DNA from: Proteiniclasticum aestuarii
GTDB lineage: Bacteria; Bacillota; Clostridia; Clostridiales; Clostridiaceae
Length of the DNA: 64,000 nucleotides
Assembly: GCF_017368455.1 (NCBI RefSeq)
Contig: NZ_JAFNJU010000005.1
Location: 62,001 to 126,000 of the forward strand
Direction: 5' to 3'
Made by a program: the position numbers and the translations under genes. Each line of letters starts with the position of its first letter. Positions within the stretch are counted from its first letter, which is position 1. Of the stretch, positions 1 to 8,094 are shown in pieces. The notes beneath the pieces are model-generated. The model worked only from the letters and a program-made list of their open reading frames with translations. It searched no databases and was not told the DNA's origin.

Positions 1-25
1 CGTCTCATGACGCTATGGATTTCAT

Positions 26-1033
26 CTATTTCTGGAATACGATGGATACGGGTTCAGGGGTAGTAATATCCTTCTTGAGTAATAGAAGCTTTCCGGTATC
101 TCTGTCGATCTTGAAGAGGGTCAGGTTATGGGAGATCATATTGGCTGCCAGGAGGAATTCTCCATCAGGGGAGATGTTGAAATCCCTTGGGTGGTCTCCT
201 TCGGTGGAGACGGTCTCGATCCTCTCCAGCAGATGATTCTCCTTCACTCTGAAGCCGGAAAGGCTGTCATGACCTCTGTTGGATACATAGAGGAAACGAT
301 TGTCCGGTGTGAGCCTTACGGCGGCACCGGTGTTTTCCCCGTGGAAGTTCTCAGGAAGGGTCTTCATGACCTGCTTCAATATATAGTCTCCACTTCTGAA
401 ATCATAGACGAAGATCTCAGAGGAAAGCTCGGAGAACACGTAGAGAAACCTTGCCTTCCTATGGAAGGTCAGATGCCTGGGACCGCTTCCTGGCGGAAGA
501 AGGAGTTCTCCTTTCTTTTCCAGGCCTTCATCAGATAACTGGTAGAGGTAGACTTTATCCGTGCCCAGATCGCAGGCCAGGATATCCTCATTGTGGGGAT
601 TCTTCATGGCGAAGTGAAGATGGGAAGAGTCCTGCCTTTTCTCTATGGGACCTTTCCCATCATGTTTGATGGAGGCGATTCTTCTTCTCACCATCTGCTC
701 TTCCAGAGGGTAGAGATCCAGATTCCCGTCATGGTAATTGGAGGCCAGAAGATGCCCCTCAAAAACGGAAACATGGCAAGGGGTATTCTCCTTTTCGTAT
801 AGCACCTTATCCACGATATCGGTTTTTAGATTGATGGAGAGCACGCCATGGTCCTCCTTGTCCCGCATGGAGGAATATAAAATGGTTCCATCCTCGCTCA
901 ACGCCAGATAGGTGGGGTCATCCACCTGATAGAAGTTTTCTATTTCAAATTCTTCCGCGTTGAATCGGAATTTTCGTATGCCTTTGCTTTTTTTTCTTGT
1001 ATAGGAACCGATGAATCCGTTGTAATCTTTCAT
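26..1033 (-). CDS. Lactonase family (beta-propeller, 6-phosphogluconolactonase-like) protein
   Basis: The 335-residue product has the repeated blade pattern of the seven-bladed lactonase family (Pgl/YbhE type), for example GSGPRHLTFH and LTPDNRFLYVSNRG, which recur at regular spacing. Family members hydrolyse 6-phosphogluconolactone or act on related lactones in the cytosol. There is no signal peptide. An AGGAG lies about 11 bases before the ATG at 1033. The gene runs leftward out of the window edge with its stop inside, and is divergent from the polysaccharide deacetylase gene. The fold assignment is firm; the exact substrate is not, because this family includes many members of unknown substrate. 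Confidence 0.85.
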   Translation of the reverse strand: MKDYNGFIGSYTRKKSKGIRKFRFNAEEFEIENFYQVDDPTYLALSEDGTILYSSMRDKEDHGVLSINLKTDIVDKVLYEKENTPCHVSVFEGHLLASNYHDGNLDLYPLEEQMVRRRIASIKHDGKGPIEKRQDSSHLHFAMKNPHNEDILACDLGTDKVYLYQLSDEGLEKKGELLLPPGSGPRHLTFHRKARFLYVFSELSSEIFVYDFRSGDYILKQVMKTLPENFHGENTGAAVRLTPDNRFLYVSNRGHDSLSGFRVKENHLLERIETVSTEGDHPRDFNISPDGEFLLAANMISHNLTLFKIDRDTGKLLLLKKDITTPEPVSIVFQK

Positions 1034-1100
1034 GAGACTCTATTCTCCTTTATCCGTAGTTTCATTTATGTTTATCATACCAAAAAAAGAGAAGCGTAAA

Positions 1101-1130
1101 GTAACCGAATTGTTAACCTTTGTTAACCTT
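1101..1130. promoter_or_regulatory. Tandem GTTAACC direct repeats between divergent genes
   Basis: The 10-mer TGTTAACCTT occurs twice in exact tandem (1111-1120 and 1121-1130), preceded by the related GTAACC at 1101-1106. Read on the minus strand this gives TTAACA-AAGG-TTAACA, resembling the direct-repeat architecture of PhoP boxes. The 10-base period puts the units on one helix face. It sits between the divergent lactonase and deacetylase genes. The regulator is inferred, not shown. Confidence 0.4.
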
Positions 1131-1272
1131 CTAGTAAGGTTTAGACGGTATACTTCCTATACCCTTAGAAGTGAGAGAGCGTTCACCCTCCGATCATGTG
1201 GATGAACAAGAACGGTCACAGTGAAGTGGGTATGCGTCATCAAGAGACGAAGAAGAAGGGACTTGAAGAGAA

Positions 1273-2313
1273 ATGAACGGATATGAGGAAATGAAAAGAA
1301 GAAAAGAAATAGATGATAGAAAAAAGATGCACAGCAGGAAAACCAGAAGAAAACTTCTGGGCGTTCTGCTTCTTATTGTGCTCCTTGGTACAGCCGGGTA
1401 TGTATTCAAGGATTGGTTCGCAGATGAAAAGAAGCCTGTGGAAGTGGCTGATGGCATAGAGGACCAGAACCTGGAAGAGGAGAATGGGGAAGAAGAGATG
1501 GAGCCGAAAGAGGTGGAAGTGGAGGAGTTTGTAGAGAGTCATGAGGAAAAGCCACTGGATCGCGAAAAAAGCGTTCCTGACATGATCGATCTCACCACGC
1601 TGAAAGTGGGTACCAACCATTCAGTAGGGGCCTCCGCCTATGCCTACAGCACGGAAATGGTTCGGAACTGGATCTGGGGCGGGGTGTCCTATGAGGGAGA
1701 AAAGATTGCCTTTTTAACCTTTGATGATGGTCCAGTGAAGAAAAGCGAAGCGGTGCTGGAGGTTCTCAAGAGAAGAGGCGTGCCTGCTACCTTTTTCATC
1801 CCGGGGTATGTGCTGGCGGAGCATCCAGATGAGCAGGTGCTTCATCGCTATATAGAGGAAGGACATGCCATCGCTGTGCACAGCTACAGTCATGTCTACG
1901 ATACCCTCTATCCCGGTAAATTGGCGGATAAGGAGAAGATTGTGGAAGAGTTCATACAGACTCGGGATCTCATGAGGAAATCCTTGGGGGATGAATTCGA
2001 CACCAGAGTCTTCCGGTTTCCAGGAGGCTCCATGAGCTGGAAGGGAATCGACGAGGCAAGAAGCGCTCTGGCGGAGATCGGCGTCTATGATATGGACTGG
2101 AACGCCATATCAGGAGATGGAGAGCCCAAGAGCAGAAGGCCGGAAGGACCCCAGGCCATGGCGGAGCATGTGATGTTCACCCTTAGCGAGCACTGGATGC
2201 AGGACATCGCCGTGGTGCTGATGCACGATACCAAGGATATTACAGCGGAGTATCTGGACCAGGTCATCGACCAGTTCGAATCTGCAGGATACACCTTCGG
2301 CATACTGGAATAG
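1273..2313 (+). CDS. Membrane-anchored polysaccharide deacetylase (NodB domain)
   Basis: 346 residues. A basic, charged N-terminus is followed by one membrane segment at about residues 27-46, an acidic linker to about residue 100, then a NodB homology domain. The catalytic motifs are visible: TFDDGP (motif 1), HSYSH (motif 2, metal-binding histidines) and RFPGG (motif 3). Members of carbohydrate esterase family 4 remove N- or O-acetyl groups from peptidoglycan or other surface glycans outside the cell; here the domain would face outward on a membrane stalk. A terminator follows at 2363-2407. The precise glycan substrate cannot be told. Confidence 0.9.
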   Translation: MNGYEEMKRRKEIDDRKKMHSRKTRRKLLGVLLLIVLLGTAGYVFKDWFADEKKPVEVADGIEDQNLEEENGEEEMEPKEVEVEEFVESHEEKPLDREKSVPDMIDLTTLKVGTNHSVGASAYAYSTEMVRNWIWGGVSYEGEKIAFLTFDDGPVKKSEAVLEVLKRRGVPATFFIPGYVLAEHPDEQVLHRYIEEGHAIAVHSYSHVYDTLYPGKLADKEKIVEEFIQTRDLMRKSLGDEFDTRVFRFPGGSMSWKGIDEARSALAEIGVYDMDWNAISGDGEPKSRRPEGPQAMAEHVMFTLSEHWMQDIAVVLMHDTKDITAEYLDQVIDQFESAGYTFGILE

Positions 2314-2362
2314 CAGGGTTCTCAAAGAGATCAGAAAAAATAATGCGTAAAATCGTATATGC

Positions 2363-2407
2363 AACCCCTGGTTCAATGCTCGATTGGAGACAGAATCAGG
2401 GGTTTTT
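2363..2407 (+). terminator. Intrinsic terminator after deacetylase gene
   Basis: AACCCCTG (2363-2370) pairs with CAGGGGTT (2397-2404), followed by a short T run. Confidence 0.7.
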
Positions 2408-2458
2408 CATGGGCATAGAGTATGTTCAGAATGGGAGTCTTATGAATCCGGATGGTGC

Positions 2459-2491
2459 TTCAACTAAATTGATGTAAAAAATTAAGTTGAA
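2459..2491. promoter_or_regulatory. Inverted repeat upstream of toxin-antitoxin pair (likely operator)
   Basis: TTCAACTAAATT (2459-2470) is the near-perfect reverse complement (11 of 12) of AATTAAGTTGAA (2480-2491). It lies 44 bases before the antitoxin start. Phd/YefM-type antitoxins bind palindromes in their own promoters, so autoregulation is inferred. Confidence 0.55.
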
Positions 2492-2534
2492 TTTTAAGTA
2501 AAATAAAATCTAATATAGAAAAGGAGTTGATCGT

Positions 2535-2783
2535 ATGCCAAATATAAAGCCGGTTTCTGATTTAAGAAATTACAACGAAGTATTAAAAGATATTGTGGTC
2601 GGATCTCCTGTGTTTTTAACAAAGAATGGTAGGGGTAAGTTTGCCATTGTAGATATCGAAGAGTATGAAAAGACACAGGCAACCATAAAATTGTTGTCTA
2701 AGCTAATGGAAGCTGAAAAACACATCAACAGTGATGAAGATTGGATGTCAGAAGATCAGGTGAAAGAAAAGCTGGGGGTTTGA
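2535..2783 (+). CDS. Type II antitoxin, Phd/YefM family
   Basis: 82 residues. The N-terminal half has the Phd/YefM pattern (PVSDLRNY ... PVFLTKNGRGKFAIVDIEEYE), which folds into the DNA-binding dimer; the acidic C-terminal half (about residues 50-82) would be the toxin-neutralising tail. AAGGAG precedes the ATG. It is followed after 4 bases by a RelE/ParE toxin reading frame that is broken by a stop codon, so this antitoxin may now be an orphan repressor. The region is more AT-rich than neighbouring genes, which suggests acquisition by transfer. Confidence 0.88.
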   Translation: MPNIKPVSDLRNYNEVLKDIVVGSPVFLTKNGRGKFAIVDIEEYEKTQATIKLLSKLMEAEKHINSDEDWMSEDQVKEKLGV

Positions 2784-2787
2784 TGAC

Positions 2788-3126
2788 ATGTATAAAATCC
2801 GTGTAAATCCAAAAGCAACAGAAGATCTGATTGAAATCAGGGATTACATATAAGAAGAACTTCAAAATCCCGCAGCTGCATTGAATGTGGTGCGGAAGAT
2901 TATTGAACGTTACGAACAGTTAAAAATGTTTCCACTACTTGGGGTCGACTTATGTTCTAAAATCAGCGTTCAGACTGATTTCAGATATCTTGTGGCTGGA
3001 AACTATATCATCTTTTATCGAGTAGATCATGAGTATGTCTATATATATCGCATTTTATACGCAGGCAGAGATTACATAAAGGTTCTGTTTTCCAATGAAG
3101 TTTCCGTGGATTATGAGGATTTGTAA
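2788..3126 (+). pseudogene. RelE/ParE-type toxin interrupted by an in-frame stop
   Basis: Translation from ATG 2788 gives MYKIRVNPKATEDLIEIRDYI, then TAA at 2851-2853 (codon 22), then the same frame continues with EELQNPAAALNVVRKIIERY to a stop at 3124-3126. The whole reads as a normal-length (about 112-residue) ParE/RelE toxin: N-terminal strand, two helices with the DYI-x-EEL-NP-AA pattern, and a C-terminal sheet (FRYLVAGNYIIFYRV, IYRILYAGRDY). A single-base change such as TCA or TTA to TAA would explain the stop. The rest of the frame is intact, so the mutation is probably recent. Internal re-initiation at an alternative codon cannot be excluded, but the truncated product would lack the first strand and helix. 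Confidence 0.8.
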
Positions 3127-3262
3127 AAGAAGAGATTTAAGAAGGAACATTATTTCAGCATGAGCGGTAATTGAGAAACAGAAACGGATGAAAAGGCTGA
3201 AAACCTTTAGAAATCAGAGAATGAAAAGATTTCAGGAAATGTTTGCGCTTTGTCTGCTTTAG

Positions 3263-3271
3263 TGATATAAT
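3263..3271 (+). promoter_or_regulatory. Extended -10 promoter for helicase gene
   Basis: TGATATAAT is a perfect TATAAT (3266-3271) with an upstream TG. The -35 is weak (TTGCGC, 3243-3248, 17-base spacer). Transcription would start near 3278, giving a leader of about 120 bases. Confidence 0.6.
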
Positions 3272-3324
3272 ACATCAGTGGTTTAGGATAGTACATAATT
3301 TATGATAGATGATATTTATCAACA

Positions 3325-3352
3325 CCTTGCAGCACGACTGCGAGGTTTTTTT
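3325..3352 (+). terminator. Terminator hairpin inside the helicase leader (possible attenuator)
   Basis: CCTTGCAG (3325-3332) pairs with CTGCGAGG (3338-3345) through a CACGA loop and is followed directly by seven T residues. It lies downstream of the extended -10 promoter and 44 bases upstream of the helicase start, so transcripts must read through it to reach the gene. Confidence 0.65.
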
Positions 3353-3396
3353 ATGGAGAATTCTCAATCATGAAAAATAGAAAGAAAGAGGTAAAT

Positions 3397-4971
3397 ATGG
3401 AAGACAAGAGATTTATTGACCTAGGGCTAAGCGAAAGTGTACTTAAAGGTATCGGTGCCATGGGTTATGAAACACCTTCAGATATTCAGGGAGAAGTCAT
3501 TCCCGTCATACTGGAAGGCAAGGATGTCATTGGACAGGCGCAGACCGGAACAGGTAAAACACTGGCTTTCTCAGCACCTATGCTGAGTATGCTCGAAAAG
3601 AAGGGCTCCGTAAGTGCGATCATTTTAGCACCTACAAGAGAACTAGCCATTCAGGTCAGTGAAGAAGTGGAGAGAATCGCAAAGTTTACCGGCGTAAAAC
3701 TGCTCGCGGTTTATGGTGGTTCCAGTATCGATACGCAGATCAGAACACTGAGAAGAGGCGTGGATATTGTAGTTGGAACACCAGGTAGAGTCATCGACCT
3801 TATGAAGAGAAAAGTACTGAAGCTTGATGAAGTGGACTTTCTGGTCCTGGATGAAGCGGATGAAATGCTCAACATGGGATTCGTTGAAGATATCGAAACC
3901 ATTATGGCGGGAACCAGTGCCGATAAGCAGACCATGCTTTTCTCAGCGACCATGCCTGATGAATATAAGAGACTCTCAAAGAAGTACATGAGAGAAGACA
4001 GAGTGCACATCAAAGTCAAAGACAAGTCCATGACGGTATCCACCGTCAAGCAGGCTTTCTTCGAGGTGAGAGAACAGTATCGTTTTGAGACCCTATGCAG
4101 AATCATGGATTCTGAAGATATGGAATCCGTACTGGTATTCTGCAGAACCAAGAGAAATGTGGACGATCTGGTCTCCAATCTGGTGGATAAAGGCTACAAT
4201 GCAGCCGGTATGCACGGAGATATGAGCCAGAATGTACGTATTGCAACCCTTCGAAAGTTCAAGGACAGAAAGCTGAAGTTCCTGGTGGCAACGGACGTTG
4301 CGGCAAGAGGAATCGACATCGACAATCTGTCCCACGTGGTGAACTACGACCTGCCACAGGACATCGAGTCCTATGTGCACAGAATCGGCAGAACCGGACG
4401 TGCACAGCGTGAGGGTATCGCCTACTCCCTTGTAAACTCAAGAGAGTTCGGGTTCCTGAAGCAGATCGAAAAGGTCACAAAGGGCAAGATCGAGAAGCGT
4501 GAGATTCCGACCCTTGAAGACATCTTCAAGACCAAGAATGAAACCTTCAAGAACAAGATCGTCACCGAGCTTTCCACAAACAACTACAAGAAGTTCTACC
4601 CTGTCATCGAAGAGATGAAGGAAACCTTCAATGTGGAAGATGTGGCAGCTGCCCTCATGCAGATGCTTTATAAGGAAGAGCTGAGCTTTGACTATAAAGT
4701 GAACATGCTGGAAACGCCTAAGAAGTTCGTAAGACTCTTTGTGACCGTAGGGTCCATGGATAAGCTTACACCAAGAAAGATGATCGACTTCATCGTTTCA
4801 GGTACGAATCTGAAGCCGGACAGCATCGGAACCATCGACGTTCTGACCAAGTTCAGCTTTGTGGATGTCGTCGCTGGTACAGAGGATGAGATCGTGAATA
4901 AGCTCAACGGAAAGAAGCTTTCCGGAAGAAAAGCGAAGTTCGAAGTGGCTGCGAGAAGAAGAAGAAAGTAG
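3397..4971 (+). CDS. DEAD-box RNA helicase with DbpA-type RNA-binding domain
   Basis: 524 residues from ATG 3397, which has AGAGG just upstream; an in-frame ATG at 3370 is less well placed. All helicase motifs are present in order: Q motif, AQTGTGKT (I), PTRELAIQ (Ia), TPGR, DEAD (II), SAT (III), ARGID (V) and HRIGRTGR (VI). The last 80 or so residues match the DbpA RNA-binding domain (RLFVTVGSMDKLTPRKMIDF) and end in a basic RRRRK tail. Such CshA/DbpA-like helicases unwind RNA using ATP in ribosome assembly and mRNA turnover and are often cold-induced. The hairpin in the leader suggests control by attenuation. Confidence 0.95.
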   Translation: MEDKRFIDLGLSESVLKGIGAMGYETPSDIQGEVIPVILEGKDVIGQAQTGTGKTLAFSAPMLSMLEKKGSVSAIILAPTRELAIQVSEEVERIAKFTGVKLLAVYGGSSIDTQIRTLRRGVDIVVGTPGRVIDLMKRKVLKLDEVDFLVLDEADEMLNMGFVEDIETIMAGTSADKQTMLFSATMPDEYKRLSKKYMREDRVHIKVKDKSMTVSTVKQAFFEVREQYRFETLCRIMDSEDMESVLVFCRTKRNVDDLVSNLVDKGYNAAGMHGDMSQNVRIATLRKFKDRKLKFLVATDVAARGIDIDNLSHVVNYDLPQDIESYVHRIGRTGRAQREGIAYSLVNSREFGFLKQIEKVTKGKIEKREIPTLEDIFKTKNETFKNKIVTELSTNNYKKFYPVIEEMKETFNVEDVAAALMQMLYKEELSFDYKVNMLETPKKFVRLFVTVGSMDKLTPRKMIDFIVSGTNLKPDSIGTIDVLTKFSFVDVVAGTEDEIVNKLNGKKLSGRKAKFEVAARRRRK

Positions 4972-4997
4972 TCCAAAGAGAATAAATGAGAAGTAGA

Positions 4998-5033
4998 AGA
5001 ATCAGCAGGATGCGCATGGATCCTGCTGATTCT
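4998..5033 (+). terminator. Intrinsic terminator after helicase gene
   Basis: AGAATCAGCAGGA (4998-5010) pairs perfectly with TCCTGCTGATTCT (5021-5033). The T run is short, so strength is moderate. Confidence 0.65.
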
Positions 5034-5086
5034 TTGCGTTTGGATATAGTTTATCATGCGGGTTCAGAGTGGTCGACAAAGAATAG

Positions 5087-5195
5087 TGATATAATGACAA
5101 ACTGTAATATTTATTGATAAGATGTTAAGTATTTTGAATATTAATTAATTATTTACCTAAAGTTGATTGACATTGCTTTGTTTTAGTTGGACAAT
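5087..5195 (+). promoter_or_regulatory. Promoter region of the dhaKL operon
   Basis: Two candidates are seen: an extended -10 TGATATAAT at 5087-5095, and TTGACA (5167-5172) with a 17-base spacer to GACAAT (5190-5195). They would leave leaders of about 190 and 90 bases. No clear cre box was found here. Confidence 0.4.
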
Positions 5196-5291
5196 TAATG
5201 AGAAAGCTGAATACTGGATGCATGGAAACATGGTCTGGTTTTTATTTGCTGACCAAAGTAAAGGTTTACAACAAAATCCAAGGAGGTTAAC

Positions 5292-6287
5292 ATGAAAAAA
5301 GTTATCAACAATCCAAACAATGTCGTCGACGAACTGCTGATGGGTATGGTTTATGCTCATCCCGACCATGTAAGAAAGCTGGATGGATTTGAGGTTCTTG
5401 TGAGAAAGAATTCCCCAGTGGAAAACAAGGTAGCCCTTGTCAGTGGTGGTGGTTCAGGACATGAACCATCTCATGGAGGATTTGTAGGAAAGGGTATGCT
5501 GGATGGTGCTGTAGCAGGTGCTGTATTCACATCCCCAACACCAGACCAGGTTTTTGAAGCCATCAAGGCTACAGCAGGACCAAAGGGTGCACTGCTCATC
5601 GTGAAGAACTACACCGGAGATATCATGAACTTTGAAATGGCCAAGGAAATGGCTGAAGCAGAAGATCTTAAAGTTGACTATGTTGTGGTCAACGATGACG
5701 TGGCTGTGGAAAATTCCACTTGGACCACAGGAAGAAGAGGTATCGCTGGGACCGTTCTTGTTCATAAGATCACAGGCGCCAAGGCAGAAACCGGAGCAGA
5801 GCTTGACGAAGTCAAGAGAGTTGCGGAAAAGGTCATCGCCAATGTCAGATCCATGGGACTGGCCCTGACACCATGTATCGTACCTGCTGCTGGAGAGCCA
5901 AACTTCACGCTGGCAGAAAATGAGATCGAAGTGGGTATGGGTATCCATGGAGAACCAGGTACACACAGAGAAACCCTGAAACCTGCAGATGAACTGGTTG
6001 ACCACCTGGTAGGAAAGATCCTGGCAGACATCGACTACAGCGGCAGTGAAGTGGTTGTCATGGTGAACGGACTTGCGTCCACACCCCTTATGGAACTCTA
6101 TATCGCAAACAAGAGAGTCCATGAAATCCTGAAGGAAAAAGGAATAAAGGTATACAAATCCATGGTAGGAGAATACATGACATCTCTTGAAATGGCCGGT
6201 TTCTCCGTTACACTTCTGAAACTGGATGATGAACTGAAAGAGCTCTTTGATGCTCCAGCAGATACACCAGCACTGAAATCACTATAG
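5292..6287 (+). CDS. dhaK: Dihydroxyacetone kinase subunit DhaK
   Basis: 331 residues matching DhaK over its length, including LVSGGGSGHEPSHGGFVG near residue 50-70 and the GIHGEPGTHRE segment near residue 220 that carries the histidine forming a covalent hemiaminal with dihydroxyacetone. With DhaL it phosphorylates dihydroxyacetone to DHAP in the cytosol. The start has AGGAGG seven bases upstream. dhaL follows after 24 bases. No dhaM (phosphoryl donor protein) is in the window, so in the PTS-type system the donor subunit would be encoded elsewhere. Confidence 0.95.
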   Translation: MKKVINNPNNVVDELLMGMVYAHPDHVRKLDGFEVLVRKNSPVENKVALVSGGGSGHEPSHGGFVGKGMLDGAVAGAVFTSPTPDQVFEAIKATAGPKGALLIVKNYTGDIMNFEMAKEMAEAEDLKVDYVVVNDDVAVENSTWTTGRRGIAGTVLVHKITGAKAETGAELDEVKRVAEKVIANVRSMGLALTPCIVPAAGEPNFTLAENEIEVGMGIHGEPGTHRETLKPADELVDHLVGKILADIDYSGSEVVVMVNGLASTPLMELYIANKRVHEILKEKGIKVYKSMVGEYMTSLEMAGFSVTLLKLDDELKELFDAPADTPALKSL

Positions 6288-6311
6288 CAGCATAGAAGGA
6301 GGGCAACGCAT

Positions 6312-6935
6312 ATGGCTGATGCACAAAAGGTTAAAGAGGTGATCCTGGCCATCAGTGAGATCATCGAAGAGAAGAAACTGTATCTGACCCAACTGGATGC
6401 CGCCATCGGTGATGGCGACCATGGCCTTAACATGGCCAAAGGTTTCGGTGCCGCAAAGGAAAAACTGGAAAGCACCAATCCTGAAACCCCTTCAGATATT
6501 CTGAAGGCGGTGGGTATGGCGCTCATATCCAAAGTGGGCGGAGCAGCAGGTCCTTTATACGGAACAGCATTCTTGAATGCGTCGAAATCCGTAGCAGGAA
6601 AGACGGAACTGGATCTTAACGACTATCAGGTGATGCTGGAAGCGGCCCTTGATGGAGTCAAGATCAGAGGAAAAGCAACAGTAGGAGAAAAAACCATGGT
6701 GGATGCCATCGAGCCGGCACTGGAAGCGCTGAAGAAAGCCATTGCAGAAGGATCCTCCACAAGAGAAGCTATGGATAAATCCGTAGCCGCAGCAGAAGAG
6801 GGAGTGAACTACACCAAGACCATCATCGCACAGAAGGGTAGAGCTTCCTACTTGGGCGAAAGAAGTATCGGTCACATCGATCCGGGTGCCATGTCATCCT
6901 ATGTGATCCTGAAAACCATCGCCGAAAAATTCTAG
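6312..6935 (+). CDS. dhaL: Dihydroxyacetone kinase subunit DhaL
   Basis: 207 residues with the nucleotide-binding motif IGDGDHGLNM near residue 37, the VGGAAGPLYGTAF segment, and the C-terminal GRASYLGERSIGHIDPGA loop. DhaL holds ADP with two metal ions and passes the phosphate from DhaM to the DhaK-bound substrate. Length is that of the free-standing PTS-type subunit rather than the fused ATP-dependent kinase. It is the last gene of a two-gene operon and is followed by a strong terminator at 6956-6990. Confidence 0.95.
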   Translation: MADAQKVKEVILAISEIIEEKKLYLTQLDAAIGDGDHGLNMAKGFGAAKEKLESTNPETPSDILKAVGMALISKVGGAAGPLYGTAFLNASKSVAGKTELDLNDYQVMLEAALDGVKIRGKATVGEKTMVDAIEPALEALKKAIAEGSSTREAMDKSVAAAEEGVNYTKTIIAQKGRASYLGERSIGHIDPGAMSSYVILKTIAEKF

Positions 6936-6955
6936 ACCTTACCTTAAGACATAGA

Positions 6956-6990
6956 GAAAAGAGCTGAAACGGAGTGTTTCAGCTCTTTTC
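6956..6990. terminator. Bidirectional terminator between dhaL and the DMT exporter
   Basis: GAAAAGAGCTGAAAC (6956-6970) pairs perfectly with GTTTCAGCTCTTTTC (6976-6990). A and T runs flank both sides, so it can serve both convergent genes. Confidence 0.85.
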
Positions 6991-7015
6991 CACGTCCAGT
7001 GCTTTCCGGAACCCA

Positions 7016-7939
7016 TCATGCTTTCTGCCTGTTTTCTCTCTTGTCCGCTGCAAAATAATTGGTTCCGATGACGCCGGTGATGATGAGAAGCGCTCCGATG
7101 ACCTGATAATAGCGCAGGTGTTCACGAAGGAGAAGGACGCCTGCGAAGATGGAGATCACAGTCCCGAGGTGATTGAAGATGCTCATTCTGGAGGCTTCCA
7201 GCCTGGACAGGGCAAAGTTCGACAGAAGGGAGGTGCCTAAAGTGGAAAGTACACCGAGAAAGAGTACGCCAAGAAGGAAGGATGGCGTTCCCAGAGGGGA
7301 GAAGTAGCTTTCGAGGTGACCTTCCATGAGATGAAGGGTAAGGTTTATGAGATTACAAAGGATGAATCCCGTGGTGATGGCCACAGACGTGAGCTTCATG
7401 AAGCTGTGGTCTTTCACAAGCTTTCGGATGAGGACCAGATTCATGGCGGAAGAAAAGCTGGAAAGTAGAAGGAGAAGATACCCTGTCAGGCTCTCCACCG
7501 AAACCTCAGCTCCTTTCACGAGAGAGATATAGACCACCCCCGACAGCGAGACCAGCATGAAGAGTTTCTGCATTCTTTTCGTCTTTTCCTTCAGAATCAG
7601 CGTGGCCAGAATCATCGTAAGAAGCGGCGTCATCGCCTGAATGATGCCTGCTTCAGAAGAGTAGACTTTCTGAAGACCCAGCAGCTGCAGGGAGAAGAAG
7701 AGCAGCGGATAAAACAGAGAGAGAGGAAGGATGGCGAAGACCTCCTTCCTCGTCAGCCTGAACTTCATGAATCCAAGAACCTTCAGCGCAAGCAGTGCGA
7801 GGAAGGCAAAGGTGAATCTGTGGGCAAGGATGGCCCATGGAGAAGCGGTATCGAGGCTGATCTTATTGGTGAGAAAAGAGAAGCCGATGATCACGGACAT
7901 GGACAGAGCGGCAAGATAAGCGGTGGATTTCTTCTCCAT
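7016..7939 (-). CDS. EamA/DMT-family membrane exporter
   Basis: 307 residues, strongly hydrophobic, with about ten membrane segments in two homologous EamA halves. The first half includes SPWAILAHRFTFAFLALLAL and the second ends with GTVISIFAGVLLLREHLRYY followed by GALLIITGVIG, both typical of the family. Members export small metabolites or take up others; the substrate cannot be read from sequence. GGAGG precedes the ATG by 5 bases. It is a single gene, divergent from the hydroxyacid dehydrogenase with about 155 bases between starts. Confidence 0.85.
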   Translation of the reverse strand: MEKKSTAYLAALSMSVIIGFSFLTNKISLDTASPWAILAHRFTFAFLALLALKVLGFMKFRLTRKEVFAILPLSLFYPLLFFSLQLLGLQKVYSSEAGIIQAMTPLLTMILATLILKEKTKRMQKLFMLVSLSGVVYISLVKGAEVSVESLTGYLLLLLSSFSSAMNLVLIRKLVKDHSFMKLTSVAITTGFILCNLINLTLHLMEGHLESYFSPLGTPSFLLGVLFLGVLSTLGTSLLSNFALSRLEASRMSIFNHLGTVISIFAGVLLLREHLRYYQVIGALLIITGVIGTNYFAADKRENRQKA

Positions 7940-8094
7940 GGTATCCTCCTTCAGAATGTTCTTATATTAATTATATCAAATACCTATGGTATTTGTTAAC
8001 ATTATGAAGAAATGGAGAATCTTCCCCATTCCATCAGGCTTCAGCTGCCAAGTGTGTTAAAATAGTACAAAAGAACAAGACAGAGGTGAAGCGT

